Shown in pieces: positions 49,355 to 59,828 of a DNA stretch of 64,000 bases. The DNA lies in the NCBI RefSeq assembly GCF_003056305.1, contig NZ_PYVX01000001.1, positions 992,001 to 1,056,000 on the forward strand. Reading direction: 5' to 3'. The DNA comes from Halomonas denitrificans (GTDB lineage: Bacteria > Pseudomonadota > Gammaproteobacteria > Pseudomonadales > Halomonadaceae). The notes under the pieces were generated by a model. The model worked only from the letters and a program-made list of their open reading frames with translations. It ran no database searches and was not told the DNA's origin. A program made the position numbers and the translations under genes. How positions within the stretch are numbered: position 1 is the stretch's first letter; every line of letters begins with the position of its first letter.

Positions 49355-50515
49355 TCACCGCCCTCCTTCTGGGCCGGCGAGCGCCCCCTCGATCGCCTCC
49401 CAGCGACGCCGCGAGAGCTCCTCGCCGAGCTCGCGCCCCTGGTAGCCCTCCGCCACCAGCGCCCTGGGCAGGATCTGCACCGCCAGCCGCCAGGCCAGGG
49501 CCAGGTCCTCGGCCAGCGCCGGGGCGTCCAGGCTCACCAGGCTGAGCAGCGGCGCCACCCGGTCGCCGCGACGCCACGCATCGATGCCGTCGAGCCAGCG
49601 CATCACCTGCGATCCGTTGAGGCCGTTCGCCGCGACCTGCCGGCACAGGGCCCGGGTCCGGGCCGCCTGGGTGGCCAGCTCGCGATGCGCCCGCGGCAGG
49701 CGCAGCCGCTCGGAGAGCGCCTCGCGCGCGTCATCATCCAGGTGCTCGACCAGGCGCGCCCAGCGCCAGCGCACCTGCGCCTCGGCCTCGATGTCCTCGG
49801 GCAGCCGATGCAGGCGCCCCAGCGCGGCGTCGAGGTCCGCGTCGTCCGCGGCCAGCTCCGGCATCAGCACGGCCAGCGCCCCGCACGCCGCCAGCACCTG
49901 GAAGTAGACCTCCGGCCAGGGCTCGGAGAGCGCCTTCTCGGTCTCCGCCCAGACCCGCTCGGCGACCAGGTGCGAAAGCTCACCGCTCGCCACCAGCGAG
50001 CGCATCAGCGCGCGGGTCTCTTCGGCGATGACGAAGCCAAGCCCCGCGTAGCGGGCCAGGAAGCGCGCCGTGCGCAGCACCCGCAGCGGATCCTCGACGA
50101 AGGCCGGCGAGACGTGGCGCAGCCGGCGCGCCTCGAGGTCGGCGAGCCCCTCGTAGGGGTCGACCAGCGTGCCCTCCGGGGTCTCGGCCATGGCGTTGAT
50201 GGTCAGGTCGCGGCGCGCCAGGTCCTCCTCCAGCGTGACCTCGGGGCTCGCATGCACCACGAAGCCGGTGTAGCCGTGCCCCGACTTGCGCTCGGTGCGC
50301 GCCAGGGCGAACTCCTCGTGGCTCACCGGGTGCAGGAAGACCGGGAAGTCGCGCCCCACCGGCTTGAAGCCGCGGCGCTGCATCTCCTCGGCGGTGGTGC
50401 CGACCACCACCCAGTCGGTGTCCTTGACCGGCCAGCCCAGGCGGGCATCGCGCACCGCCCCGCCGACGCGATAGACCTCGAGGCCCTCGAGGAAGCGGTC
50501 GTCGCTCGCGCCCAT
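49355..50515 (-). CDS. cca: CCA-adding tRNA nucleotidyltransferase without HD domain
   Basis: A 386-residue enzyme that adds or repairs the 3' CCA end of tRNA. The class II nucleotidyltransferase motifs are [35 protein letters not shown] and [18 protein letters not shown]. It is somewhat shorter than the E. coli enzyme (about 412) and lacks a clear C-terminal HD phosphohydrolase domain. The start at 50515 gives [11 protein letters not shown]. It is followed, in the direction of transcription, by the convergent folK. Confidence 0.93.
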   Translation of the reverse strand: MGASDDRFLEGLEVYRVGGAVRDARLGWPVKDTDWVVVGTTAEEMQRRGFKPVGRDFPVFLHPVSHEEFALARTERKSGHGYTGFVVHASPEVTLEEDLARRDLTINAMAETPEGTLVDPYEGLADLEARRLRHVSPAFVEDPLRVLRTARFLARYAGLGFVIAEETRALMRSLVASGELSHLVAERVWAETEKALSEPWPEVYFQVLAACGALAVLMPELAADDADLDAALGRLHRLPEDIEAEAQVRWRWARLVEHLDDDAREALSERLRLPRAHRELATQAARTRALCRQVAANGLNGSQVMRWLDGIDAWRRGDRVAPLLSLVSLDAPALAEDLALAWRLAVQILPRALVAEGYQGRELGEELSRRRWEAIEGALAGPEGGR

Positions 50516-50518
50516 GGC

Positions 50519-50848
50519 TCAGCGCTCCACGCGGTCGGGGTGGCGGTGCTGCCAGTCGGTGAAGCCGCCATCGAGGCTGTAGACCTCGACGAAGCCTTGG
50601 CCGGAAAGCCAGGCCGCCGCCTGCTGGCTGGAGTGGCCGTGGTAGCAGATCACCACCAGGGGGGACTGGCGCGGGGCCTCGTCGAGGAAGGCGTCGACGG
50701 TGTCGTTGCCCAGGCGCCGGCTGCCGGGCACGCGCCCCTGGGCGAAGCTCTGGGGGTCGCGGATATCGACCAGGGTGAGGGGCGAGCCGGCCTCGAGCCA
50801 GTCGGCCAGGGCGGCGATGTCGAGGTGCTGGAAGGGCGCGGGGGTCAT
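50519..50848 (-). CDS. glpE: Thiosulfate sulfurtransferase GlpE-like rhodanese
   Basis: A 109-residue single-domain rhodanese. The persulfide loop is CYHGHSSQQAAAWL, typical of GlpE, and the N-terminal LTLVDIRDPQSFAQGRVPGS is conserved. It transfers sulfane sulfur from thiosulfate to cyanide or thiol acceptors; the biological partner is unknown. It sits between cca and apaH. Confidence 0.9.
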   Translation of the reverse strand: MTPAPFQHLDIAALADWLEAGSPLTLVDIRDPQSFAQGRVPGSRRLGNDTVDAFLDEAPRQSPLVVICYHGHSSQQAAAWLSGQGFVEVYSLDGGFTDWQHRHPDRVER

Positions 50849-50885
50849 CACGGGTCTCTCGTCGTCGGGGGGCGTGTCGGTCGAT

Positions 50886-51707
50886 TCACTGGCGGCTCGG
50901 CACGCTGATGCGCCGGCCGCTCTCCAGCTCCAGGGCGGTGAGTCGGCGGCCCCAGACGCAGCCGGTGTCCAGCGCCTCGGCGCGCACACGGCTCTCGGGA
51001 GTCTCGCCCTCCAGCGCCGCCCAGTGGCCGAACAGCAGCCAGGGGTCGTCCTGGCGCGGGTACTGGAACCAGGGGGCGAAGCCCGCCGGGGCGCTGTCGA
51101 GCCCCTCCTTGGCGGCGAAGTCGAGGCAGCCCTGGGCATCGAGGAAGCGCATGCGGGTGAAGGCGTTGACGATCATCCGCAGCCGCGGGATGCCGTCGAG
51201 GTCGTCGCGCCAGCAGGCCGGCTCGTTGCCGTACATCGCCTCGAGGAAGGCGCCGGCGCCCTCGCCGGCGAGCCGCGCCTCGGCCTCGGCGGCGAGGCCC
51301 GCCGCCTTGGCCACCGACCACTGGGGCAGCAGGCCGGCATGGGTCATCACGGTCTCGCCCTGGGTCGGCGATTCCCGGCGCACCAGCAGCGGGCGCGTCT
51401 GCAGCCAGTCGAGCAGCCGCTCGCGGTCCGGGGCGGCGAGGATCGACGCCAGGGTGTCCTTGCGGTTCTCCCGGGCGCCGCCCCGGGCCACCGCCAGCAG
51501 GTGCAGGTCGTGGTTGCCGAGCACGACGCTTGCGGCCTCGCCCAGCGCCATCGCCTCGCGCAGGCAGGCGAGCGAGCCGGGGCCGCGGTTGACCAGATCG
51601 CCGGCCAGCCACAGCCGGTCGCGGCGCGGGTCGAAGTCGAGCCGCTCGAGCAGGGCGACGAACTCCTCGTGGCAACCCTGCAGGTCGCCGATGGCATAGG
51701 TGGTCAT
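50886..51707 (-). CDS. apaH: Symmetrical bis(5'-nucleosyl)-tetraphosphatase
   Basis: A 273-residue metallophosphatase that cleaves Ap4A to two ADP and so also decaps Np4-capped RNAs in E. coli. Motifs are YAIGDLQGCHEEF, LWLAGDLVNRGPGS and VLGNHDLHLLA, with later metal-binding His in VMTHAGLLPQW. The start at 51707 gives the standard N-terminus MTTYAIGDL. It lies downstream of apaG and rsmA. Confidence 0.96.
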   Translation of the reverse strand: MTTYAIGDLQGCHEEFVALLERLDFDPRRDRLWLAGDLVNRGPGSLACLREAMALGEAASVVLGNHDLHLLAVARGGARENRKDTLASILAAPDRERLLDWLQTRPLLVRRESPTQGETVMTHAGLLPQWSVAKAAGLAAEAEARLAGEGAGAFLEAMYGNEPACWRDDLDGIPRLRMIVNAFTRMRFLDAQGCLDFAAKEGLDSAPAGFAPWFQYPRQDDPWLLFGHWAALEGETPESRVRAEALDTGCVWGRRLTALELESGRRISVPSRQ

Positions 51708-51738
51708 GTCGGCTCCGTTGCGCTGCGTGTCACGGGAT

Positions 51739-52137
51739 CTAGTGTACCTGGTTGGGCCCGGCCAGCCGGAAGGGGGAGATCGCCACCTCGAAGGGGCGCT
51801 GGCTGGCGGCATCGACGCAGGTGTAGGCGCCCTCCATCACCCCCACGGGGCCGTCGAGGATCGCCCGGCTGGTGTAGCGGAAGCTCTGGCCGGGGCCGAT
51901 CAGCGGCTGCTGGCCGACCACGCCCTTGCCGCGCACCTCCTGCACCTTGCCGCTGCCCTGGGTGATCTTCCAGTAGCGGGCCATCAGCTGGACGCTGTGG
52001 TCGGAGGCGTTGTGCACGGTGACGGTGTAGCTGAAGACGAAGCGCTGCTCGTCGGGATCGGATTCGTCCAGGCGGAAGTCCGGCGCCACGTCGACGCGGA
52101 TGGCGCCCTCGATCCCCTCGGGAACCGTCGGGGTCAT
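51739..52137 (-). CDS. apaG: ApaG family protein
   Basis: A 132-residue immunoglobulin-like fold protein of unclear biochemical role (named from the apaG-apaH operon; linked to Co2+ and Mg2+ efflux in Salmonella). It contains RFVFSYTVTVHNASDHSVQL, LMARYWKITQGSGKVQEVRG and GPVGVMEGAYTC. It overlaps the rsmA stop by four bases and precedes apaH, as in E. coli. Confidence 0.95.
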   Translation of the reverse strand: MTPTVPEGIEGAIRVDVAPDFRLDESDPDEQRFVFSYTVTVHNASDHSVQLMARYWKITQGSGKVQEVRGKGVVGQQPLIGPGQSFRYTSRAILDGPVGVMEGAYTCVDAASQRPFEVAISPFRLAGPNQVH

Positions 52138-52952
52138 GAGCTCTCTCCTTCCCCGGCCGCGGCCAGGTGGTTGGCAATGCGCACGAACTCCTCGACGTCC
52201 AGCGTCTGGGGACGACGGCCCGGGTCGATGCCCAGCGCCTCCAGGGCCGCCGCATCGATGCGCCCCTTGAGGTTGTTGCGCAGGGTCTTGCGCCGCTGGC
52301 CGAAGGCCTGGCGCACCAGGTCGAAGAGCAGCGCCTCGTCCCGGGCCGGATGCGGCAGGACGTCATGGGGCGTGAGGCGCACGATCGCCGAGTCGACCTT
52401 GGGCCGGGGCACGAAGGCCTCCGGCGGCACCGTGAAGAGGGCGTCGACGCGGCAGTGGTACTGGGCCATCACCGACAGCCGCCCCCAGTCGGGGCCGCCG
52501 GGCGCGGCGGCCAGCCGCTCGACCACCTCCTTCTGGAGCATGAAGTGCATGTCGGCCACGGCCTCGCCGGCCTGGAGCAGATGGACGATCAGCGGCGTGG
52601 AGATGTTGTAGGGCAGGTTGCCGACCACGCGCAGCGCCGGGCCGTCGCCGCGCAGCTCGCGGAAGTCCACCTTCAGGGCGTCGCCCTCGTGGATGACGAA
52701 GCCCGGCTTGTCGAAGAACTGCACCCGCAGGCCGGGGATCAGGTCGCGGTCGAGCTCGATCACCTCGAGGTGGCCGTCGGCGGCCTCGAGCAGCGGCTCG
52801 GTCAGGGCGCCCTGGCCGGGGCCGATCTCGACCAGCCGGTCGCCGGGACGCGGTCCGATGGCACGCACGATGCGCGAGATGACGCCGTGGTCGCGCAGGA
52901 AGTTCTGGCCGAAGCGCTTGCGGGCCTGATGAACCGGGGGGCGGGATGCCAT
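52134..52952 (-). CDS. rsmA: 16S rRNA dimethyladenosine transferase RsmA (KsgA)
   Basis: A 272-residue methyltransferase that dimethylates two adjacent adenosines at the 3' end of 16S rRNA. The SAM motif is LVEIGPGQGALTEPLL, the catalytic motif is NLPYNIST, and RKRFGQNFLRD opens the enzyme. It lies 185 bases after pdxA; that gap contains a structured repeat. The operon order pdxA-rsmA-apaG-apaH is as in E. coli. Confidence 0.97.
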   Translation of the reverse strand: MASRPPVHQARKRFGQNFLRDHGVISRIVRAIGPRPGDRLVEIGPGQGALTEPLLEAADGHLEVIELDRDLIPGLRVQFFDKPGFVIHEGDALKVDFRELRGDGPALRVVGNLPYNISTPLIVHLLQAGEAVADMHFMLQKEVVERLAAAPGGPDWGRLSVMAQYHCRVDALFTVPPEAFVPRPKVDSAIVRLTPHDVLPHPARDEALLFDLVRQAFGQRRKTLRNNLKGRIDAAALEALGIDPGRRPQTLDVEEFVRIANHLAAAGEGESS

Positions 52953-53014
52953 TCGGGGTGTCCTTATGTCTCTGGAGATTCTTACTGTCGCATCGCCGCC
53001 GTGTTGGGGCTGAC

Positions 53015-53110
53015 CCGGCGATAGACCGTTCGCGGAGGCGCTGTGGATACCTCCCTGTACGCTACCGATTCCTTCCCTGGAATCGGACCTCCGCCTCGGT
53101 CTATCCCCGG
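53015..53110. repeat. Structured intergenic repeat, copy B (three-way junction)
   Basis: A 96-base element between pdxA and rsmA. Outer arms GATAGACC (53020-53027) and GGTCTATC (53098-53105) are flanked by CCGG on both sides. A middle stem GCGGAGG (53032-53038) pairs with CCTCCGC (53088-53094). Inside are two hairpins with six-base loops: TAC-CTCCCT-GTA, and CCGATTCC (53065-53072) with GGAATCGG (53079-53086) around TTCCCT. It aligns end to end with copy A at 59169-59263, with paired substitutions. Confidence 0.8.
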
Positions 53111-53137
53111 CGCCCCTCGAACGGCTCGACGTCTTGT

Positions 53138-54187
53138 CTAGCCACGGCCGCCGCGACTCGCCATCTCGGCGGCCAGCGCCACGGCGACCCGCAGGCTGCC
53201 CGGGTCGGCGACGCCGCGGCCGGCGAGGTCCAGGGCGGTGCCGTGATCCACCGAAGTGCGCACCAGCGGCAGCCCCAGGGTGATGTTGGCGGCGCGGCCG
53301 AAGCCGGCGTACTTGAGCACGGGGAGGCCCTGATCATGATACATGGCCAGCACCGCGTCGACGCCCTCGAGGTGGCGCGGGGTGAACAGGGTATCGGCCG
53401 GCAGGGGGCCGTCAAGGGTCAGCCCCTCGGCGCGCAGGGCCTCGAGGGCCGGGATGATGATGTCCAGCTCCTCGCGCCCCAGGTGGCCGCCCTCCCCGGC
53501 ATGGGGATTGAGGCCGCAGACGGCGATGCGCGGGGCGTCCACGCCGAACCAGCGCCGCAGGTCGTCGTGCAGGATGTGCAGCAGGCGATGCAGGCGCGGC
53601 CCGGTGATGGCGTCCGCCACCTCGCGCAGCGGCAGGTGGGTGGTGGCCAGGGCCACCCGCAGGGGCGCCCCGCCCTCCCCGTTCGCCTCGCGGGCGTGCA
53701 GGGCGCTGTCGGTGGCCAGCATCATCACCACCTCGTCGACCCCACAGGCGTCGCGCAGGTACTCGGTGTGGCCGCTGAAGCCGGCGTGGCCGGCATCCAG
53801 GATCACGCCCTTGTGCAGCGGCGCGGTGACCATGCCGGCCGCGCGGCCGGCGCGACAGGCGGCCAGCGCCACGTCGAGGGTCTCGAGCACGTGGGCGGCG
53901 TTGGCGACATTGAGCTCGCCGGGCCGCGCCGGGGCGCGCAGCGCCACCGGCCACACCGGCAGCACGCCGCAGCGGGGTGCGGGGGGCGTCGCGTCGCGGC
54001 CCAGCTCGAGGATCTCGACCTCCCGGCCGATCATGGCGGCGCGCTCGGCCAGCAGGGCCGGGTCGCCCACCGCCACCACCCGGGCCGGGGGGACCACGTC
54101 GGCGGCCAGCATCACGGCAAGCTCGGGCCCGATGCCCGCCGGCTCGCCGCAGGTCAGGGCCAGCACCGGCGCGTCCGCGGTCGACAT
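53138..54187 (-). CDS. pdxA: 4-hydroxythreonine-4-phosphate dehydrogenase
   Basis: A 349-residue NAD-dependent enzyme of vitamin B6 synthesis. Family features are LTCGEPAGIGPELAV at the start, TAPLHKGVILDAGHAGFSGHTEYL and INLNPHAGEGGHLG-like CGLNPHAGEGGHLG, and the metal-binding MYHDQGLPVLKYAGFG. It overlaps the surA stop by one base on the same strand, as the E. coli surA-pdxA pair is linked. Confidence 0.96.
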   Translation of the reverse strand: MSTADAPVLALTCGEPAGIGPELAVMLAADVVPPARVVAVGDPALLAERAAMIGREVEILELGRDATPPAPRCGVLPVWPVALRAPARPGELNVANAAHVLETLDVALAACRAGRAAGMVTAPLHKGVILDAGHAGFSGHTEYLRDACGVDEVVMMLATDSALHAREANGEGGAPLRVALATTHLPLREVADAITGPRLHRLLHILHDDLRRWFGVDAPRIAVCGLNPHAGEGGHLGREELDIIIPALEALRAEGLTLDGPLPADTLFTPRHLEGVDAVLAMYHDQGLPVLKYAGFGRAANITLGLPLVRTSVDHGTALDLAGRGVADPGSLRVAVALAAEMASRGGRG

Positions 54188-54831
54188 CAGCGCGCCTCGA
54201 GGCGATCGTCGACGAAGGCGCGGCTGCGGATCTCCTGGATCCACTCTTCCATCTCGGCGCTGACCTTGCGCTGGAACAGTGCCTGGCGCGCCTGGTCGCG
54301 GCTGACGCCCTGCTGCTCCACGAAGCGATCCACCTCGCGCTCGGAGAGGTCGACCCGGCTGGCCACCCGGCGCTGCTGCAGCTGACGCATCAGCAGTTCG
54401 CGGCGCACCTGGTCACGCACCACGCCGAGCGACAGGCCGTCGGCCTCGAGCGCATCGGCGAACTGCTCCAGGCTCATGCCGTTGCCCTCGGCGATGGCCC
54501 GCACCTGGCGGTTGAGCTCGGTGTCGTCGACGCTCAGGTTGGCCTCGCGGGCCATCTGCAGCTGGATCTCCTCGACGATCATTCGCTCGAGCACCTGCTC
54601 GCGCAGGACCGAGTCGGGGGGCGTCGCCTGTCCGCGGCCCTCGAGCTGGCTGCGGACCTGGGCGACGCGGTCGTCGAGCTGGCTCTCCATGATGGCGCCC
54701 TCGTTGACCACCGCCACGATGCGGTCCAGCGGCTGACGGCCCGCATAGGCCGACTCCTGGGCCAGCCCCGTCAGGGGCAGGCCGGTCAGGCACAGGGCCA
54801 GCGCCAGGGTGGCGATACGTCGGCTGCGCAT
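54187..54831 (-). CDS. surA: Domain-reduced SurA-like outer-membrane-protein chaperone
   Basis: A 214-residue periplasmic protein in the SurA position between lptD and pdxA. A Sec signal (IATLALALCLTGLPLTGLAQ) precedes a SurA N-domain (LDRIVAVVNEGAIMESQLDD ... LRRELLMRQLQQRRVASRV). The chain then runs straight into a SurA-type C-terminal helix (RQALFQRKVSAEMEEWIQEI). Both parvulin PPIase domains of the usual 430-residue protein are absent, with no frameshift or remnant between. The start at 54831 has GAGAGAC upstream. It may act as a pure holdase; deletion of these domains in E. coli SurA leaves chaperone function. Confidence 0.9.
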   Translation of the reverse strand: MRSRRIATLALALCLTGLPLTGLAQESAYAGRQPLDRIVAVVNEGAIMESQLDDRVAQVRSQLEGRGQATPPDSVLREQVLERMIVEEIQLQMAREANLSVDDTELNRQVRAIAEGNGMSLEQFADALEADGLSLGVVRDQVRRELLMRQLQQRRVASRVDLSEREVDRFVEQQGVSRDQARQALFQRKVSAEMEEWIQEIRSRAFVDDRLEAR

Positions 54832-54863
54832 GTCTCTCTTTCCTCTCATCGGTGTCGAATGTC

Positions 54864-57293
54864 TCACAGGCGGCCCAGGGACGCGCTTCGGTAGCCCGGT
54901 ACGGCCTGCTGGAAGTAGCTGTCGGCCTCGCCGCCGACGCCGCCCAGGCCCTTGAACACGAAGCGCAGGAAGATCCCGCGGTCGGTCTGGTCGTCCTCGA
55001 TGGTGTTGGCGGTGTCGTTGTCGTCGATCCACTCGCGCCACACCAGCTGCAGACCATAGCAGCAGTCGTTCCACTGGACACCCGCCAGCTGCTCCAGGGC
55101 GCGGTCGTTGGTGTTGTCGTAGAGCAGCCGGCCGATCAGGTCGACCTGGCGGCTGGCCTTCAGGGCGAACGACAGGTCGTACTCCTCACGGTCGTAGGTC
55201 AGCCGATCCTCGTCCTCCTGGGAGGGGTCGAAGCCCTGGACCTGCCAGCGATAGCCGAGGTTCAGCACGTGACCGGCCGGGGCCAGGTACTGCAGGCCCA
55301 GCGAAGTGCTCTCGGTGCGCTCCAGGTGGTCGTCGTAGAGCCACTGCCAGCGGGTGCGCCACGCCTCGGTGATCTGCCAGTCGGCCCGGGTGACCAGCGG
55401 CGAGCGCTCCCGGGTCGCGCGATAGTGGGCCTCGAAGTTCGACTCCGGCGGCAGAGTGTCGGGATCGCCCGCCATGTCGATGTGGCGATCCTCCAGGTAG
55501 TAGGCCTGCCCCAGTCCCACCGAGAGCCGCTCACGGCCGCTCTCGTCGACCAGCAGCCGCGACTCGAGGCCCAGCGAGACGCGGTTCAGGTCGCCCACCC
55601 GGTCGCTGCCGCTGAAGCGGTAGGGCGACCAGAGCTGGTTCCAGGAGAAGGCGCGCTCGGCGGTGTCGAACTCGGGAAACTCGGTCTGGTCCCGCGCCGG
55701 CACGTAAGCGTAGTTGACCCGCGGCTCGAGGGTCTGGCGGTAGTCGCGACCGCCGAGCTCGAGCTCGCGCTCGAAGACCAGGCCGCCGTCGACGCTGGCC
55801 ACCGGCACGCTGCGGGTCAGGCTCTCGTCGCGGTCGGTCTCGCGCTCGCCGTAGTCGAGCTCGTAGGCGGTGGCGAGCCACTCGACCCGGGGCTCCAGGT
55901 AGCCCCAGCTCTCGTCGAAGCGCCAGCCGGTGGCCGGCGCCAGGTGCAGGCGGGAGCCGTTGGCGGCTTCGCGAATGGGTACCTTCGTCTCATCCACGTC
56001 CCGCCAGAAGTGGGTGACGTTGGAGCGCCACTGCTGGTAGAAGCCGCTTGGCTGGGACCAGCGGGCGTCGGCGGTCAGGCTCGGCAGGCGGTAGAAGGGC
56101 TTGTCGCGCTCGAGCAGCGGATCGTCGAGCTTCTGGTAGCCCTGGGCCTTGGCCTGCAGCTGCCAGGTGTCGCCGCGATGGTCGATCTGGGCCAGGCGCT
56201 CCATGTAGGCGGTGTCGCCCTCGCCGAAGTCGCGGCCGAAGTCGTCGAAGTAGCTGCCGTCGCTGGCCGCCCCGTAGCGCAGGCGATAGGGGGTGCGGGC
56301 ATCCAGCCGCCCGGCGTGCCGATAGTCGAGGTACCAGCGATCCTCGCCCTCGTAGCTCGGCTCATCGTCGGGGTCGCCATCGTCGTCGGCCAGGTAGGCG
56401 CCCTCGATCTGGCCGCCGTGGTTTTCGAAGAGATACCGGTACTCACCGCCCAGCAGCAGGCCACGATCGCTGATGTAGCGCGGCGTGATGGTGGCGTCCT
56501 GGTCCGGGGCGATGTTCCAGTAGAAGGGCTGGGCGTAGTCGAGGGAATCGGCGGAGAGCCCCAGCAGCGGCCACAGGAAGCCGGTCTGGCGACGCTCGTC
56601 GAGGGGGAAGCGCACCCAGGGCCAGTAGAAGACCGGCACCTTGCCCACCTCGAGCCGGGCATGCTTGGCGGTGCCGACGCCGCGTTCGCGGTCGAGCAGG
56701 ATGTCGTTGCCGACCAGGCGCCACAGGTCGCTACCCGGCTCGCAGGTGGTGAAGCTCGCCTCGGTGAGGCGGTAGCGCTCGCCGTCGAGGCGGGCCAGGC
56801 GCACGGCGTCGCCGCGCAGGCGCTGCTCGTGGGCCACGTAGTGGGCCGTGTCGATGCTCGCGGCGTCGCTGTTCAGGGAGAACTCGGCCGAGGCACCGCG
56901 CACCAGCAGGTTGCGGTCGCGCAGGGTCAGCGGCCCCTCGGCGTAGGCGGTCTCGCGGCTGGCGGGCACCCGCACCCGGGGCGCCTCGAGCTGGGCGTCG
57001 CCGCGGCGCAGCAGCACCTCGCCGTCGAGCCGGGTCTCGCCATCCTCGCCCGCATCGGCGCGGTCGGATTCGCTCGCCACCTTCTCGCCGGGCGGCGGCG
57101 GCAGGCGGTAGTCCGGCATCACGTAGCGGCCGCGGCACAGGGCGTTGGCCGGGCGCGTCTCGCCCCAGGGCTGCCAGTCCAGCTGCGCCGCCGGCAGCGA
57201 CTCGGGGGGCGCCGCCGAGAGTGGCCCGCTCGCCAGGCCGGCGCCGGCCAGGCCCGTCAGGGCCGTCCATGTCCACGAGTGTCGCTTGCCCAT
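54864..57293 (-). CDS. lptD: LPS-assembly protein LptD
   Basis: A 809-residue outer-membrane barrel that, with LptE, inserts lipopolysaccharide into the outer leaflet. An N-terminal signal ends near LSAA. An OstA-like periplasmic jellyroll lies at about 90-220, and a large beta-barrel follows. The four conserved Cys are present: one near residue 53 (ANALCRGRY), one in SFTTCEPG, and the adjacent pair in WNDCCYGL near the C-terminus, which form the disulfides needed for assembly. It is followed by surA and pdxA, as in E. coli. Confidence 0.96.
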   Translation of the reverse strand: MGKRHSWTWTALTGLAGAGLASGPLSAAPPESLPAAQLDWQPWGETRPANALCRGRYVMPDYRLPPPPGEKVASESDRADAGEDGETRLDGEVLLRRGDAQLEAPRVRVPASRETAYAEGPLTLRDRNLLVRGASAEFSLNSDAASIDTAHYVAHEQRLRGDAVRLARLDGERYRLTEASFTTCEPGSDLWRLVGNDILLDRERGVGTAKHARLEVGKVPVFYWPWVRFPLDERRQTGFLWPLLGLSADSLDYAQPFYWNIAPDQDATITPRYISDRGLLLGGEYRYLFENHGGQIEGAYLADDDGDPDDEPSYEGEDRWYLDYRHAGRLDARTPYRLRYGAASDGSYFDDFGRDFGEGDTAYMERLAQIDHRGDTWQLQAKAQGYQKLDDPLLERDKPFYRLPSLTADARWSQPSGFYQQWRSNVTHFWRDVDETKVPIREAANGSRLHLAPATGWRFDESWGYLEPRVEWLATAYELDYGERETDRDESLTRSVPVASVDGGLVFERELELGGRDYRQTLEPRVNYAYVPARDQTEFPEFDTAERAFSWNQLWSPYRFSGSDRVGDLNRVSLGLESRLLVDESGRERLSVGLGQAYYLEDRHIDMAGDPDTLPPESNFEAHYRATRERSPLVTRADWQITEAWRTRWQWLYDDHLERTESTSLGLQYLAPAGHVLNLGYRWQVQGFDPSQEDEDRLTYDREEYDLSFALKASRQVDLIGRLLYDNTNDRALEQLAGVQWNDCCYGLQLVWREWIDDNDTANTIEDDQTDRGIFLRFVFKGLGGVGGEADSYFQQAVPGYRSASLGRL

Positions 57294-57325
57294 GCTCCAC
57301 GATGTCCTTGGCGGGGTGAATCGGT

Positions 57326-57331
57326 ATTATA
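57326..57331 (-). promoter_or_regulatory. Candidate -10 box of lptD
   Basis: A perfect TATAAT on the minus strand, 33 bases before the lptD start. No convincing -35 or sigma-E type element was found. Confidence 0.4.
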
Positions 57332-57457
57332 CAGGCCGCACCCGGCCTGTGCTGCCGGCGCGAGCCCTGCCATCGCCGACGATGTCGGGAGCTCAGCATG
57401 CGGGGCCCCCACGGGGCCGTCAACCGTACCCGCCCCCTCACCAGGAGCCAGACGACG

Positions 57458-59168
<1,711 letters not shown>

Positions 59169-59263
59169 CCGGGGACAGGCCGAAGAGGGGGTCCTACGCC
59201 AGGGAAGGCGTCGGTAGCGCCCAGGGAAGGGTTCACAGCGCCCCCTCGTAGGCCTGTCGCCGG
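59169..59263. repeat. Structured intergenic repeat, copy A (three-way junction)
   Basis: A 95-base element after murU. Read on the minus strand: CCGG, outer arm GACAGGCC pairing with GGCCTGTC, a middle stem AGGGGG with CCCCCT, then two hairpins, CCC-TTCCCT-GGG and a stem of about eight pairs with the same TTCCCT loop. Flanking CCGG closes the base. It aligns end to end with copy B at 53015-53110, and most differences fall in paired positions as matched changes. Confidence 0.8.
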
Positions 59264-59363
59264 AACCGCTTCAGCGTCACGCGAACGGGGCTGAGCCGCC
59301 GCCCGGCAGCTGCTATGCTGCCGGACCTGCTGTCACCGAACACAACCGAAGGATGCCTGCCCC

Positions 59364-59783
59364 ATGAAAGCCAGCGTGAAATGGACCGACGGACGCCAAT
59401 TCGTTGCCGAGAGCGGCAGCGGCCACAGCGTGGTCATCGACGGCCCGCCCGACCACGGCGGCCGCAACACCGGCCCGCGCCCCATGGAGATGCTGCTGAT
59501 GGGCATGGGGGGCTGCACCTCCTTCGACGTCCTCAACATCCTCGAGAAGGCCCGGGCCGACGTGACCGACTGCGTGGCGAGCCTCGAGGCCGAGCGCAGC
59601 GACGAGACGCCGAGCGTCTTCACCAAGATCCACGTGCACTTCACCGTGAGCGGCCGCGGCCTCAAGGAGAAGCAGGTGGCCCGGGCCGTGGAGCTCTCCG
59701 CCGACAAGTACTGCAGCGCCTCGATCATGCTGGTCAAGGGCGGCGTGGAGATCACACACTCCTTCACCATCGTCGAGGAGTGA
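59364..59783 (+). CDS. OsmC/YhfA family protein
   Basis: A 139-residue OsmC-like protein of the YhfA branch. It has the N-terminal beta domain (KASVKWTDGRQFVAESGSGH), the helix NTGPRPMEMLLMGMGGCTSF with the first redox Cys, and the second in ELSADKYCSASIML. The Cys pair resembles that of hydroperoxide-reducing OsmC proteins, but the YhfA branch has no settled substrate. It is followed by a UUCG-loop terminator. Confidence 0.9.
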   Translation: MKASVKWTDGRQFVAESGSGHSVVIDGPPDHGGRNTGPRPMEMLLMGMGGCTSFDVLNILEKARADVTDCVASLEAERSDETPSVFTKIHVHFTVSGRGLKEKQVARAVELSADKYCSASIMLVKGGVEITHSFTIVEE

Positions 59784-59828
59784 GGGCCGGCCGTCACGGC
59801 CCAGGCCCGTCACCGGCCGCCACGAAAA

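Noticed and set aside
54187..54831. SurA-like gene as a pseudogene or assembly error
   Set aside because: The frame is intact from signal peptide to C-terminal helix, with no stop or frameshift and normal spacing to both neighbours. A clean domain loss is the simpler reading.
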